Source: Thermoprotei archaeon
GTDB taxonomy: Archaea; Thermoproteota; Methanomethylicia; Nezhaarchaeales; WYZ-LMO8
Length of the DNA stretch: 9,067 nucleotides
Assembly (NCBI GenBank): GCA_003649565.1
Contig: QMSF01000022.1
Span: 1 to 9,067 of the forward strand
Direction of reading: 5' to 3'
Part shown: piece by piece, positions 1 through 6,077 of the stretch
Numbering within the stretch: position 1 is the stretch's first letter
Layout: every line of letters starts with the position of its first letter
Notes under the pieces: model-generated
Seen by the model: the letters and a program-made list of their open reading frames with translations, nothing else
Databases searched by the model: none
What the model was told of the DNA's origin: nothing
Translations under genes and position numbers: made by a program

Positions 1-945
1 ATAATATCAAATGAAGCAGCAGATGTTTTGCTAAGCGAGGAGTTAAAGGAGCTTAAAATTGAAGAATTATCAGAAAAGCTGAAGTCGGCTTGTGCTGTAG
101 CTCGAGCTACACCTGAAGATAAGCTAAAGATAGTTCAAGCACTGAAGATTAAGGGAGAAGTCGTCGCAATGACCGGTGATGGTGTTAACGATGCGCCTGC
201 ACTGAAGATGTCTGATGTCGGAGTGGCGATGGGCTTGAGAGGATCAGATGTTGCTAAAGAAGCTTCGCACGTCATATTAACTGATGACAACTTTGCCAGC
301 TTAGTCGCAGGCATTATGGAAGGTAGGACCATAACTGAAAACATAAGAAAAGCTGTAACATACCTCTTAACAACAAGCTTCGCAATACTATTTCTCGTCT
401 TCGCCTCATCAACGCTGTTTGGAGCGCGCTACATAGCTCTCAATGCGCTTCAAATACTAATGCTAAACATAGTGCTACAAGGAGTCCCAGCATTAGCCAT
501 AAGCTTTGATAGACCAAGTCAAGGAATTATGAAGCTTCATCCGAGACATTTCCAAAGCATTGTCACTTGGAGGTCCATAGCCTATCCATTAGTATATGGA
601 GGCGTAGTATCGATAATCCTCTTAATGACCTACATGTATATGATGCCGAGATATGGCTTCGAATTATCATCAACAACTATGTATGTTGCCACTTCGACTA
701 TGCTATTAGCATCACTATACCTCATAAGATTGATATACAGATCAAGTCTTCTAGGAAATATGTGGATTCATGTAGCTGTAGCTTCATCCTTCTTAATTCA
801 GTTATTGACCATTTACTATGAGCCCATAGGAACGGTCTTTAAGTGCGTGCCATTAACATTAGAGGCCTGGTGTATTGTAGCTTTATTAACAGCAATACCG
901 ATAGTCATTTCTGTAATAGCGAAAATTGCGGTGAAGGCCTCTTGA
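1..945 (+). CDS. P2-type cation-transporting ATPase, C-terminal part (5' end outside window)
   Basis: The reading frame is open from base 1, so the gene starts upstream; 314 codons of the C-terminal part are present. The P-domain hinge motif TGDGVNDAPALK lies at local residues 58-69, followed by a conserved MSDVGVAMG stretch. Six hydrophobic segments follow (about 118-141, 143-169, 190-215, 228-247, 254-275, 286-311), matching M5-M10 of P2-type pumps (SERCA/PMR1-like); heavy-metal P1B pumps lack M7-M10. These enzymes sit in the cytoplasmic membrane and use ATP to move cations through an aspartyl-phosphate cycle; the phosphorylated DKTGT and ATP-binding domain are not in view. Aligned by eye with SERCA, M5 has Ser and Ile where Ca-binding Asn768 and Glu771 stand, and M6 reads NIVLQG against NLVTDG, so Asp800 is Gln. 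The ion is therefore uncertain. The stop overlaps the start of the JAMM gene. Confidence 0.93.
   Translation: MISNEAADVLLSEELKELKIEELSEKLKSACAVARATPEDKLKIVQALKIKGEVVAMTGDGVNDAPALKMSDVGVAMGLRGSDVAKEASHVILTDDNFASLVAGIMEGRTITENIRKAVTYLLTTSFAILFLVFASSTLFGARYIALNALQILMLNIVLQGVPALAISFDRPSQGIMKLHPRHFQSIVTWRSIAYPLVYGGVVSIILLMTYMYMMPRYGFELSSTTMYVATSTMLLASLYLIRLIYRSSLLGNMWIHVAVASSFLIQLLTIYYEPIGTVFKCVPLTLEAWCIVALLTAIPIVISVIAKIAVKAS
930..934 (+). promoter_or_regulatory. Shine-Dalgarno GGTGA supporting a TTG start for the JAMM gene
   Basis: GGTGA fits the anti-SD of archaeal 16S rRNA and lies 7 bases before TTG 942, a normal distance. It is 16 bases before the alternative ATG at 951, which is too far. 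The TTG overlaps the ATPase stop TGA (TTGA), a layout typical of translational coupling. Confidence 0.5.
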
Positions 946-1322
946 AACTAATGGAGATAGCTTTTCCACGAGATCTATTTGAAGGCCTACTTCAATTAGC
1001 CAAAGATAATCATCCACATGAAATATTCCTCTTACTAAGAGGAAGAATGGAGAAAATGACTGCGTATGTCGAAGAATTCATCTTCCCCATAGGAACAACC
1101 TTTGGATTAGGCTTCTCCGGCTTCTCACCTTACAGCTTACCTCTAGACCCCTCAATAATTGGAAGCGTTCATTCACATCCATCAGGCTTGCCAAGACCAT
1201 CAATACAAGATTTGCATAGCTTCTTCGGCGTCATAATGGTCATAGTAGCTTATCCATACGATTTAACCTCAACGGCGGCCTATCACAAATCAGGAAGGAT
1301 GCTTAAAATAAGGGTCATTTAA
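942..1322 (+). CDS. Stand-alone JAMM/MPN+ zinc metalloprotease, AF2198-like
   Basis: Counted from ATG 951 (123 aa), the protein carries the complete JAMM signature: Glu24 in the HEIFLLLRG strand, then HSHPSGLPRPSIQD, giving His74, His76, Ser84 and Asp87. Its overall plan resembles Archaeoglobus AF2198 (about 120 aa), including a following IVAYPYD strand. Family knowledge: JAMM enzymes are zinc isopeptidases that remove ubiquitin-like proteins; in archaea they act on SAMP/Urm1-type modifiers. The zinc ligands and catalytic Glu are all present, so it is probably active in the cytoplasm; the substrate is unknown. TTG 942 is preferred over ATG 951 because of the SD site and the overlap with the ATPase stop; it would add three residues. 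The frame is open further upstream, but that part lies over the ATPase M10 region and is a shadow. Cotranscription with the ATPase is likely. Confidence 0.9.
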   Translation: MKLMEIAFPRDLFEGLLQLAKDNHPHEIFLLLRGRMEKMTAYVEEFIFPIGTTFGLGFSGFSPYSLPLDPSIIGSVHSHPSGLPRPSIQDLHSFFGVIMVIVAYPYDLTSTAAYHKSGRMLKIRVI

Positions 1323-1347
1323 TGCTCGAGTAAAACCGCGAAACCTT

Positions 1348-1356
1348 CTTTTTATT
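1348..1356 (+). promoter_or_regulatory. TATA-like box CTTTTTATT before the zinc-ribbon gene
   Basis: The T-rich box is centred 36 bases before ATG 1388, so transcription would begin near 1377, leaving a short leader that contains the SD GGTG (1379-1382). The same 9-mer recurs at 1586-1594. Because it follows the JAMM stop by 25 bases, the T-run could equally act as a terminator for the upstream operon. Confidence 0.4.
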
Positions 1357-1387
1357 CAAAGAACTCACAATTAATGTCGGTGTATAT

Positions 1388-1546
1388 ATGTCAGAACATG
1401 AAGGTAAATGCCCCAGGTGTGGATCTTCATCAGCAAATTATGGCGTCGTCCTAATACCTGTTGGTACAACAAGGAAAGCTAGGGTTTCTGTAAATGTTTG
1501 CAGTAAATGCAACTTAGTCTTCTATGAACTTAAACAACCTCAATAA
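1388..1546 (+). CDS. Small zinc-ribbon protein, 52 aa, unknown function
   Basis: An open frame of 52 codons starts at ATG 1388, with SD GGTG five bases upstream, and ends at TAA 1546. The product has two CxxC knuckles: CPRC at residues 8-11 and CSKC at 38-41, 26 residues apart, which is the geometry of a treble-clef or zinc-ribbon fold binding one zinc. Between them is a basic, beta-prone stretch (RKARVSVNV). Zinc ribbons of this size occur in archaeal transcription and translation factors and in rubredoxin-like proteins, but I do not recognise a named family. It is flanked by TATA-like boxes on both sides and appears to be a single-gene unit. The two knuckles, the SD and the promoter together make a real gene likely. 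Confidence 0.75.
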   Translation: MSEHEGKCPRCGSSSANYGVVLIPVGTTRKARVSVNVCSKCNLVFYELKQPQ

Positions 1547-1703
1547 TCTCTGGTGTTCTAAAAGAGCTATCTTTCACCCAACTCTCTTTTTATTGAGCTT
1601 CTCCACCTAGACTCTAATGAATAGCCATACTATCGCATTAAGAGGCGTGACACCAAAATGTTTTAGCTCTGAAGATTGATATGAAAGAGTGTGAGGGAGC
1701 TTC
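1547..1703 (+). other. nikR upstream region with short leader ORF
   Basis: 157 bases between the zinc-ribbon stop and nikR. Besides the TATA-like box it contains a 20-codon ORF from ATG 1617 to TGA 1679, which would be leaderless if transcription starts near 1615. An SD-like GTGAGGG (1691-1697) lies 6 bases before nikR. I see no RNA gene here. Confidence 0.35.
1586..1594 (+). promoter_or_regulatory. TATA-like box CTTTTTATT upstream of nikR
   Basis: Identical to the box at 1348-1356. It would place a transcription start near 1615, about 90 bases before the nikR ATG and right at a short ORF (1617-1679). It lies 39 bases after the zinc-ribbon stop, so it may instead be that gene's T-rich terminator. 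A weaker alternative nikR box, AAAATGTTTTA, lies near 1656-1666. Confidence 0.35.
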
Positions 1704-1707
1704 ATGC
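1679..1707. promoter_or_regulatory. Possible NikR operator over the nikR start
   Basis: ATATGA (1679-1684) and TCATGC (1702-1707) form an imperfect dyad separated by 17 bases. The known E. coli NikR operator is GTATGA-N16-TCATAC, so 10 of 12 half-site bases agree but the spacer is one longer. It would cover the SD and start codon of nikR, fitting autoregulation. This could be chance, since the right half contains the start codon. Confidence 0.25.
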
Positions 1708-2111
1708 CGGGTGTTGTTAGATTTGGAGTTTCCCTACCATCTGATGTCGCTAAGGAATTCGATGAAATGATCGATAGAATGGGCTATAGAAATAGATCTA
1801 AGGCAATACTTGACGCAGTTAAGTCATTTCTAGCTGAGTTGAAATGGACTGCTGGAGGAAGTGAAATAGTTGTAGGCTCCTTATCGTTCTTATATAATCA
1901 TGAAGTTAAAGGCCTTGAAGAGTACTTGACTGATATAGAGCATGAGTTTAAAGATATAGTAACAGCGACGCTGCACATCCATGTTAGCGAAAAAATATGT
2001 CACAAGATAATAGCTGTTAGAGGTCCAGCCGAGGAGATAAAGAAGCTTGCATTAAAGATCGCATCAAAGAAAGGCGTAGAGCAACTCAAAGTTAACATTT
2101 CAGCGCCTTAA
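1704..2111 (+). CDS. nikR: Nickel-responsive transcription regulator NikR
   Basis: The 135-residue product has the usual NikR length and layout. The N-terminal ribbon-helix-helix DNA-binding part (about 3-46) includes the strand VRFGVSLP and the turn YRNRSKAI; the C-terminal ACT-like metal-binding domain follows from about 52. Compared with E. coli NikR, all four high-affinity nickel ligands are present: His80 (Ec His76), His91 and His93 in LHIH (Ec His87, His89) and Cys99 (Ec Cys95). Family knowledge: tetrameric NikR binds operator DNA when loaded with nickel and represses nickel-uptake genes. No nickel transporter or nickel enzyme is visible in the window, so its targets lie elsewhere or include itself. 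The start at ATG 1704 has an SD (GAGGG) six bases upstream. The stop overlaps the opposing COG2426 gene by 4 bp. Confidence 0.94.
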   Translation: MPGVVRFGVSLPSDVAKEFDEMIDRMGYRNRSKAILDAVKSFLAELKWTAGGSEIVVGSLSFLYNHEVKGLEEYLTDIEHEFKDIVTATLHIHVSEKICHKIIAVRGPAEEIKKLALKIASKKGVEQLKVNISAP

Positions 2112-2581
2112 ACCAAGCTTATTATGCCTAGAGTACCAGCCAATATCAGGCATGCAGCTATGAGAGAGCCTACAGCTATTGCTATAATGGATCTCTGAGG
2201 TTTAAGCCCTAAAATGTGAGAGAGAAGGGAACCTGTCCAAACACCGCTTCCTGGCAACGGTATAGCAACGAAAATTGCAAGACCCATAAGCCCATATCTC
2301 TCAATATACTTCTCGCCTCTACGCCTTATCTTGAAAAGCAGATTTCGATAGATCATCGCTATGAAGCCTCGAATGCCCTGATCGCCACTTAAAGCCCATT
2401 TCTCAAGAGCTGATAAGCCCAAGAGCAGAAAGGGTGCTGGTATCAGGTTTCCTATTATTGATATAAGTAAGACTTCAAGAGCGGGCAGATTAGCGATCAC
2501 TATACCGAAGGGTATTGAAGCTCTCGTTTCAAGCACAGGTATCAATGCTAATAGAAACACCTTAAGCTCTTCGCTGAGCAT
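2108..2581 (-). CDS. Small integral membrane protein, COG2426 'small multidrug export' family
   Basis: The 157-residue product is very hydrophobic with about four membrane segments (roughly 7-30, 35-57, 98-125, 130-156) around a basic loop (FKIRRRGEKYIERYG, 83-97). Diagnostic motifs of the COG2426/PF06695 family are PVLETRASIP at 15-24, GNLIPAP at 44-50 and IPLPGSGVWTGS at 108-119; the last resembles the PLPGTGAWTG signature common in this family. The 'multidrug export' name is a database label without solid biochemistry; a transport or lipid-related membrane role is all that can be inferred. It starts at ATG 2581 with only a weak GAGAT SD, and may have a very short leader from the shared promoter region upstream. 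It converges on nikR with interleaved stops (TTAA) and diverges from the CBS gene. Confidence 0.85.
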   Translation of the reverse strand: MLSEELKVFLLALIPVLETRASIPFGIVIANLPALEVLLISIIGNLIPAPFLLLGLSALEKWALSGDQGIRGFIAMIYRNLLFKIRRRGEKYIERYGLMGLAIFVAIPLPGSGVWTGSLLSHILGLKPQRSIIAIAVGSLIAACLILAGTLGIISLV

Positions 2582-2607
2582 TGCTTATCTCAATATCGAA
2601 CTAAAGA

Positions 2608-2617
2608 CATAAATTTT
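2608..2617. promoter_or_regulatory. Possible shared TATA-like box between COG2426 and CBS genes
   Basis: CATAAATTTT in the 69-base divergent gap is A/T-symmetric and suitably placed for both sides: about 25 bases rightward gives a start near 2638, just before the CBS SD, and about 25 leftward gives one near 2588, seven bases before ATG 2581. No second good box is seen in the gap. Confidence 0.4.
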
Positions 2618-2638
2618 GCTTTATGAACACTTAAGAAG

Positions 2639-2644
2639 GGAGGT
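2639..2644 (+). promoter_or_regulatory. Strong Shine-Dalgarno GGAGGT fixing a TTG start
   Basis: GGAGGT lies 6 bases before TTG 2651. This near-perfect site supports the TTG rather than an internal ATG as start of the CBS gene. Confidence 0.7.
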
Positions 2645-2650
2645 AAGGTT

Positions 2651-3469
2651 TTGCCACATCTCAATGCCCTTGACATAGCAACAAAAAATGTCATAACTGG
2701 TGCTCCTCATGAAAGCCTTGCAGTTATTAGAGACTTAATGATAAAGCATGGAGTTGGTAGGATAGTAATAACTGAAGACAATAAGCCAATAGGCATAGTG
2801 ACTAAGAGAGACATAGTAAAGTTCCTTTCAATTGACGACACCGACAGAAGCTTACTAGAAATACCAGTCTCTGAGGTCATGAACATTAACTTGGTGATAA
2901 TAAAGCCGAACCTTGATGTTAGAACAACAGCAAGCATAATGCTCGATAACAACATAAGTTCTCTACTAATAGTTGACAAGGAGCGTCTTGTAGGCATCAT
3001 AACAAAAACAGACATTTGCAGATATTGTAGTGAGCATTGTAAAGGAGTTTTTAAGGTAAAGGACTTTATGACGAGAAACGTCATATACGTCAAACCTATG
3101 CACTCATTGTTTAGGATAATGAACTTGATGGTCAAACATAATATAAGCAGAGTCCTAGTATTAAGTGATGACAATAAACCATTAGGGATAGTCACCCTGA
3201 CAGATCTTACATTCTACACATCATCGCTTAGACCAGTTAAGCACCCTACATTCGAGGTAATACCTTCATCGCTTATAATGACTGCTGAGGACATTATGAC
3301 GAGAAATCCAATAACCATAAATGAGGACGAGGATATATCAAAGGCGTCAGAAATCATGGTTGAAAGGAAAATAAGCGGGTTACCAGTAATTGATCATAAC
3401 GAGAGGTTGAGCGGCATCATAACAAAAACTGATATAGTGAAGGCTGTAGCGTGCTTTAAAGACGCCTAA
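2651..3469 (+). CDS. Four-CBS-domain protein (two Bateman modules)
   Basis: The 272-residue protein is made almost entirely of four CBS motifs, at about 6-60, 73-125, 135-190 and 211-268. Each shows the hallmark pattern of a hydrophobic strand, a short turn and 'GIVT/GIIT-K/L-x-D'; repeats 2 and 4 share the exact octapeptide GIITKTDI (115-122, 255-262). Pairs of CBS motifs form Bateman modules that bind adenine nucleotides (AMP, ATP, SAM) and act as energy or ligand sensors. There is no attached enzyme or channel domain, so it would act in trans or as a cytoplasmic sensor; its partner is unknown. Unusual is a cysteine/histidine cluster, C123-RY-C126-SEH-C130, in the link between modules 1 and 2, which could bind metal or be redox-active. 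It starts at TTG 2651 behind a strong SD and ends 4 bp inside the opposing LOR/SDH gene. Confidence 0.92.
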   Translation: MPHLNALDIATKNVITGAPHESLAVIRDLMIKHGVGRIVITEDNKPIGIVTKRDIVKFLSIDDTDRSLLEIPVSEVMNINLVIIKPNLDVRTTASIMLDNNISSLLIVDKERLVGIITKTDICRYCSEHCKGVFKVKDFMTRNVIYVKPMHSLFRIMNLMVKHNISRVLVLSDDNKPLGIVTLTDLTFYTSSLRPVKHPTFEVIPSSLIMTAEDIMTRNPITINEDEDISKASEIMVERKISGLPVIDHNERLSGIITKTDIVKAVACFKDA

Positions 3470-4704
3470 GTCGCGCTTAAGCTCCATAACTCGTCAGCCA
3501 ACATCTTCAAGAACACTCCAACATCGGACACCACTCCTACGGCATGTGCTGTTCCGCGATCTAAGAGCTTAATTATGGTTGCAGGGTTGATGTCGACGCA
3601 TACGACTTTTACCGTTGCTGGAAGCATGTTGCCTACAGCTATTGAGTGCAAGGTTGTCGCAAGCATTAAAACCATGTCAATACTCTTAAGAAGCTCTCTA
3701 TATGCCTTTTGAGCTTCAACAACATCAGTTATAACGTCAGGCAAGGGGCCATCATCTCTGATAGACCCTGCTAAAACATAGGGGACGCCTCGAACAATGC
3801 ATTCATACATAATCCCCTTCTTCAAAATACCCTTCTCGACGGCAGCCTTTAAGGAGCCAGCCTTCATGATCTCGTTTATCGCTGCAAGGTGATTTCTATG
3901 TCCTTTAGAGGCAGCTACGCCTTCATCAACCTTAACTCCAAGGCTTGTCCCAAAAAGGGCGTATTCCACATCGTGAACGGCTAGAGCATTTCCAGCCAGA
4001 AGAGCGTCAACGTAGCCAAGCCTTATGATCCTAGCTAGGGCTGGAGCGCCACCAGTATGCACGACAGCTGGTCCAGCTACAACAGCAATCTTCCCTCCTT
4101 TACGCTTTATGTCGTGTATATCCTTGGCTATGTGCTTGACTATCGACGTTGAAGGCTTTTCAGGCGAGACCTTGCTGCTCATAAACTCAAAGACCCTTAA
4201 GCTCTCACGAGGTCTCTCCGGAGGCTTGACTCTAATCCCCTTCTCACCGACGACAATTAAATCACCCTTCTTGATCTCTCTCAACGGTACACATCGAGCT
4301 CTCTTAGCCTGAGGATTAACAACTATAACTTTATCCATCATTATGTCCTCAACGGGTATCCAAGAACCTTGATAGTAAATCTCTGTAGGGAAATTAGTTG
4401 TTGAATAGAAATCGTCTGGTGCAACACCATCCATAGGAGCAGGTTTAAGCTCAACTTCTTTAGCTTGAACGGGAACTGCCCCAAGCCTATAAAGCTCCTT
4501 CAACATTTCATTTAGATGTTCCCTGCTCTTACCCTTAACAATTAATCTCGCCCTGCTATACTCATGCTTTCTCTTTCCAACATTAAATTCGACTATCTCA
4601 AAATCCCCTTCAAGCTCCATTATTCTATCCAGTATCCTCGTTAAAATCATTGAGTCTATCAGGTGACCTTCAACTTGAACTTCCTCGGCATACTCATAGC
4701 TCAT
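3466..4704 (-). CDS. LOR/SDH-domain protein (TIGR00300/COG1915), likely NAD-dependent ornithine cyclodeaminase type
   Basis: The 412-residue protein matches in length and layout the archaeal TIGR00300/COG1915 family. An N-terminal alpha/beta domain (about 10-80; EGHLIDSMILTRILD, then FEIVEFNVGKRKHEYSRA) is the LOR/SDH conserved region. A middle beta-rich domain (about 110-165) is followed by a Rossmann-like C-terminal part with KIAVVAGPAVVHTGGAPAL (205-223), YVDALLAGNALAVHD (231-245) and LAGSIRDDGPLPDVITD (311-327). A family member, Methanococcus maripaludis MMP1218, is known as an alternative ornithine cyclodeaminase (ornithine to proline plus ammonia), and the related C-terminal domain of cyanobacterial AgrE/ArgZ has a similar role. 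I infer the same activity here, with moderate certainty on substrate. It starts at ATG 4704 with SD GAGG about nine bases before. No arginine or proline gene lies nearby. Confidence 0.85.
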   Translation of the reverse strand: MSYEYAEEVQVEGHLIDSMILTRILDRIMELEGDFEIVEFNVGKRKHEYSRARLIVKGKSREHLNEMLKELYRLGAVPVQAKEVELKPAPMDGVAPDDFYSTTNFPTEIYYQGSWIPVEDIMMDKVIVVNPQAKRARCVPLREIKKGDLIVVGEKGIRVKPPERPRESLRVFEFMSSKVSPEKPSTSIVKHIAKDIHDIKRKGGKIAVVAGPAVVHTGGAPALARIIRLGYVDALLAGNALAVHDVEYALFGTSLGVKVDEGVAASKGHRNHLAAINEIMKAGSLKAAVEKGILKKGIMYECIVRGVPYVLAGSIRDDGPLPDVITDVVEAQKAYRELLKSIDMVLMLATTLHSIAVGNMLPATVKVVCVDINPATIIKLLDRGTAHAVGVVSDVGVFLKMLADELWSLSAT

Positions 4705-4836
4705 TCAGCTCAGCCTCTATTACGCTGCCTCTGTTGAATAACAAAAAACCGAAATTAAAGATTAATCTCCCATCAATTTCAAGTAGAGACATGCATAAAA
4801 ACATGCTTATGCTGCTTAATCCCAATAAACCCCCTG

Positions 4837-4864
4837 TTTTACCTATGATTTAGATGGGGTAAAA
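4837..4864. repeat. Inverted repeat in the LOR/SDH-cdvC gap
   Basis: TTTTACC (4837-4843) and GGTAAAA (4858-4864) are perfect complements around a 14-base loop. It sits 16 bases past the cdvC stop, followed on the - strand side by C/T-rich sequence, so it may form a weak 3' hairpin of the cdv transcript. The rest of the 175-base gap holds only a likely LOR/SDH TATA-like box (AAATTAAA on the + strand near 4750) and no gene. Confidence 0.35.
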
Positions 4865-4879
4865 ATTTGAAAATAAGGT

Positions 4880-6013
4880 CTAAATGGCTCCGAACTTTTC
4901 GTACCATTCAACGTATCTTTTAATTTGTTCTCGGCTAACCGAAGGTTTCCTCTTATCTATAACCTCAAGAAAGTCCTTCATGCGAGCTTCTCTTAGATCC
5001 CCATCTAAGGCTTCACCTATATCCTCTACGAGCTTAAATTGAACCTCTCTACAGACTTCCTCGATGTCATGGGCCGTATAGCCTTCAGTTTGTAGTGCAA
5101 GGCGCTCAAAGTCCACGTCCTTGGCAAGCCTAAGTCCCTTAGTGTAATGCTTAAAGAGCTCAATTCTGGTTTCATAGTCTGGAGGTGGAACGTAAATCCT
5201 CTTTTGAAATCTCCTTAGAAATGCATGGTCTAATAACCAAGGTTTGTTAGTTGCGCCTATAACGTAGACGTAGAACCTCCTACCTTTACACTGTAGGCCA
5301 TCCATTTCCTTTAGTAGCTGGCTTCTCATTCTAGCCTCTCCGCCAACCTCATTGCTATAAATCCCTGTTAATGCCTCAACTTCATCAATGAATATTATGG
5401 CTGGCCTATGTCTTGAAGCTTTTTTGCGAGCAGCCTCAAAGAGTCTTGCTACATTTTTCTCGCTTTCACCAAGCCATTTGGACATGACTAGCGAGGGGTC
5501 AACGTGGAAGAAGTGGGCATTAAGCTCTGATGCTAAAGCTGCAACAATAAGAGTTTTACCACAGCCTGGAGGCCCAAATAGGAGTATTCCAGTAGGCCAT
5601 CCTAATGGCAGTTTTTCAGGTCCAACTCTAGTTGGAAGTATGATGGCCTTCTTCATTATGTCCTTCACATGCTCTAGCCCGACGACGTCATCCCACGTTA
5701 TGTTGGGCCTCTCCCTCAATAGATAATCGTCGCCTACAGCTGCATCATCAGTAGTGCTCGTCTTATCAATATTTGACACGAAGCCCATTGACAAACCCAT
5801 TTGAAGCTGCTTAACTCGCTGTTGATACATCAAGGCTTTCTCTATGTAAACCCTATTAAGCGGATAATTAGGATACAACTTAACGAGTTTGAGCAGAACT
5901 TCAGCAGCTTTAGAATAGTTCTCAATTGCTTTACCCCTCATCCCCTCCCTCTCATAATTCGTGGCATCCTCAGCATACTTTAAGGCGAGTTTCTCGAGTT
6001 CATTGGCTACCAC
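4880..6013 (-). CDS. cdvC: CdvC, Vps4-type AAA ATPase of the archaeal ESCRT division machine
   Basis: The 377-residue product has an N-terminal MIT domain (about 3-75, three helices including the TPR-like YSKAAEVLLKLVKLYP), a linker (76-100) and one AAA+ domain. Visible motifs: Walker A GPPGCGKT (147-154), pore loop MSKWLGESEK (177-186) with the Vps4-type Trp180, Walker B IIFIDE (206-211), sensor-1 Asn256 in GATNKP, and arginine fingers Arg267/Arg268 in FLRRF. It ends in the Vps4-like C-terminal helix SVSREQIKRYVEWYEKFG (358-375). Family knowledge: CdvC hexamers are recruited by MIM2 motifs of ESCRT-III proteins through the MIT domain and pull subunits out of the division-ring filaments. All key residues are intact. 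Start GTG 6013 has an SD (GAGGGGAG) five bases upstream. It is the last gene of the cdv cluster, 64 bases after cdvB. Confidence 0.97.
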   Translation of the reverse strand: MVANELEKLALKYAEDATNYEREGMRGKAIENYSKAAEVLLKLVKLYPNYPLNRVYIEKALMYQQRVKQLQMGLSMGFVSNIDKTSTTDDAAVGDDYLLRERPNITWDDVVGLEHVKDIMKKAIILPTRVGPEKLPLGWPTGILLFGPPGCGKTLIVAALASELNAHFFHVDPSLVMSKWLGESEKNVARLFEAARKKASRHRPAIIFIDEVEALTGIYSNEVGGEARMRSQLLKEMDGLQCKGRRFYVYVIGATNKPWLLDHAFLRRFQKRIYVPPPDYETRIELFKHYTKGLRLAKDVDFERLALQTEGYTAHDIEEVCREVQFKLVEDIGEALDGDLREARMKDFLEVIDKRKPSVSREQIKRYVEWYEKFGAI

Positions 6014-6052
6014 GTTTCTCCCCTCAGCGGGCTAAAGAAGCTCGCTTAGCTT

Positions 6053-6063
6053 AATAATAAAAG
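6053..6063 (-). promoter_or_regulatory. Possible internal promoter of cdvC
   Basis: On the - strand the gap between cdvB and cdvC contains CTTTTATTATT after a C-run, very like the box before the whole cluster. It is centred about 45 bases before GTG 6013, so transcription would begin near 6033 and give a leader of about 20 bases holding the SD. The C-run/T-run may also weakly terminate the upstream transcript. Confidence 0.4.
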
Positions 6064-6077
6064 GGGGGTATTACAGA

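Noticed and set aside
567..821. 84-codon open frame in the ATPase gene
   Set aside because: Overlaps the M7-M9 part in another frame with no SD and no recognisable product.
843..941. N-terminal extension of the JAMM gene upstream of 942
   Set aside because: The frame is open but runs over the last membrane segment of the ATPase in another frame, and AF2198-like proteins begin near the ATG at 951.
2707..3195. 162-codon open frame antisense to the CBS gene
   Set aside because: It mirrors the CBS repeats on the opposite strand and its product has no domain or plausible composition; a shadow of the real gene.
4789..4807. Repeated ACATGC words in the LOR/SDH-cdvC gap
   Set aside because: Two six-base words close together are not enough for a repeat or operator claim.
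4650..4853. Open frame on the + strand over the LOR/SDH start and the following gap
   Set aside because: Antisense to the LOR/SDH N-terminus for its first part, low-complexity product, no SD or promoter.
5388..5726. + strand open frame within cdvC
   Set aside because: Complement of the strongly conserved AAA domain; the Walker motifs on the - strand show which strand is coding.
6030..6056. AAGCT...AGCTT / GCTAA...TTAGC dyads in the cdvB-cdvC gap as a terminator
   Set aside because: Stems are only 5 bp, compete with each other and are followed by the cdvC SD, not a T-run in the transcribed direction.
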